Assembly (NCBI GenBank): GCA_964443005.1
Contig: CAYUBI010000068.1
Coordinates: 1-13,016 of the forward strand
Origin: CAYUBI01 sp964443005
GTDB lineage: Bacteria; Margulisbacteria; Riflemargulisbacteria; GWF2-35-9; CAYUBI01
Reading direction: 5' to 3'
Length of the DNA: 13,016 bases
Within the stretch, counting starts at the first letter, position 1, and each line of letters starts with the position of its first letter. Of this stretch, positions 13,005-13,016 are shown one piece after another. The notes beneath the pieces were generated by a model. It was given only the letters and a program-made list of their open reading frames with translations. It was not told where the DNA came from and made no database searches. Made by a program: the position numbers and the translations under genes.

Positions 13005-13016
13005 ATGAATAGTTCC
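13005..13016 (+). CDS. Possible start of a divergent gene (cut by window end)
   Basis: ATG AAT AGT TCC at the window edge gives only MNSS. It is called solely because a perfect TATAAT ends 6 bases upstream, the same spacing seen at cmoA. Nothing can be said about its product. Confidence 0.25.

Overview
The window is 13,016 bases of AT-rich bacterial chromosome, about two-thirds A+T by eye, densely packed and read with the standard genetic code (TAA, TAG and TGA all end genes). A lipobox protein, a heterotetrameric glycyl-tRNA synthetase split into glyQ and glyS, and a cmoA gene point to a Gram-negative-type bacterium. The mix of a HEAT-like lipoprotein, an unrecognised coiled-coil protein and a tail-fibre-like surface protein would suit a poorly studied candidate phylum, but nothing here fixes the phylum. 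There are no tRNA, rRNA, CRISPR or insertion-sequence signals.

Layout. 1-655 (-): 5' part of an exported surface protein with a tail-fibre-like motif and the start of an IPT/TIG domain; it runs off the window. 656-931: intergenic, with a 16-bp hairpin and a 10-bp palindrome. 932-1123 (+): small antitoxin-like gene, followed at 1123-1209 by what looks like the decayed start of its toxin. 1225-2685 (+): GH130 glycoside phosphorylase/hydrolase family protein. 2689-4389 (-): HEAT-like repeat lipoprotein. 4523-7481 (+): glyQ-glyS operon. 7478-9949 (-): glycogen phosphorylase. 10035-11597 (+): cmoA followed directly by a second methyltransferase that may supply the CmoB step. 11594-12961 (-): long coiled-coil protein of unknown function. 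A divergent gene may begin at 13005 (+).

How the parts fit. Two enzymes act on glycosidic bonds and probably by phosphorolysis (GlgP, and the GH130 protein by family), feeding sugar phosphates into central metabolism. Two operons serve translation: GlyQS charges tRNA-Gly, and CmoA plus its neighbour plausibly make the cmo5U34 wobble modification. Two or three proteins face or leave the cytoplasm (surface protein, lipoprotein, perhaps the coiled-coil protein).

Two themes cut across the genes. First, several starts have no Shine-Dalgarno sequence and a -10 box only 6-8 bases upstream, which suggests leaderless mRNAs, while others have clear Shine-Dalgarno sites. Second, all three convergent gene pairs meet with gaps of -4, +3 and -4 bases, leaving no room for ordinary terminators. 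I see no clearly new multi-gene system. The best leads are the leaderless starts, the toxin relic, and the cmoA partner gene.
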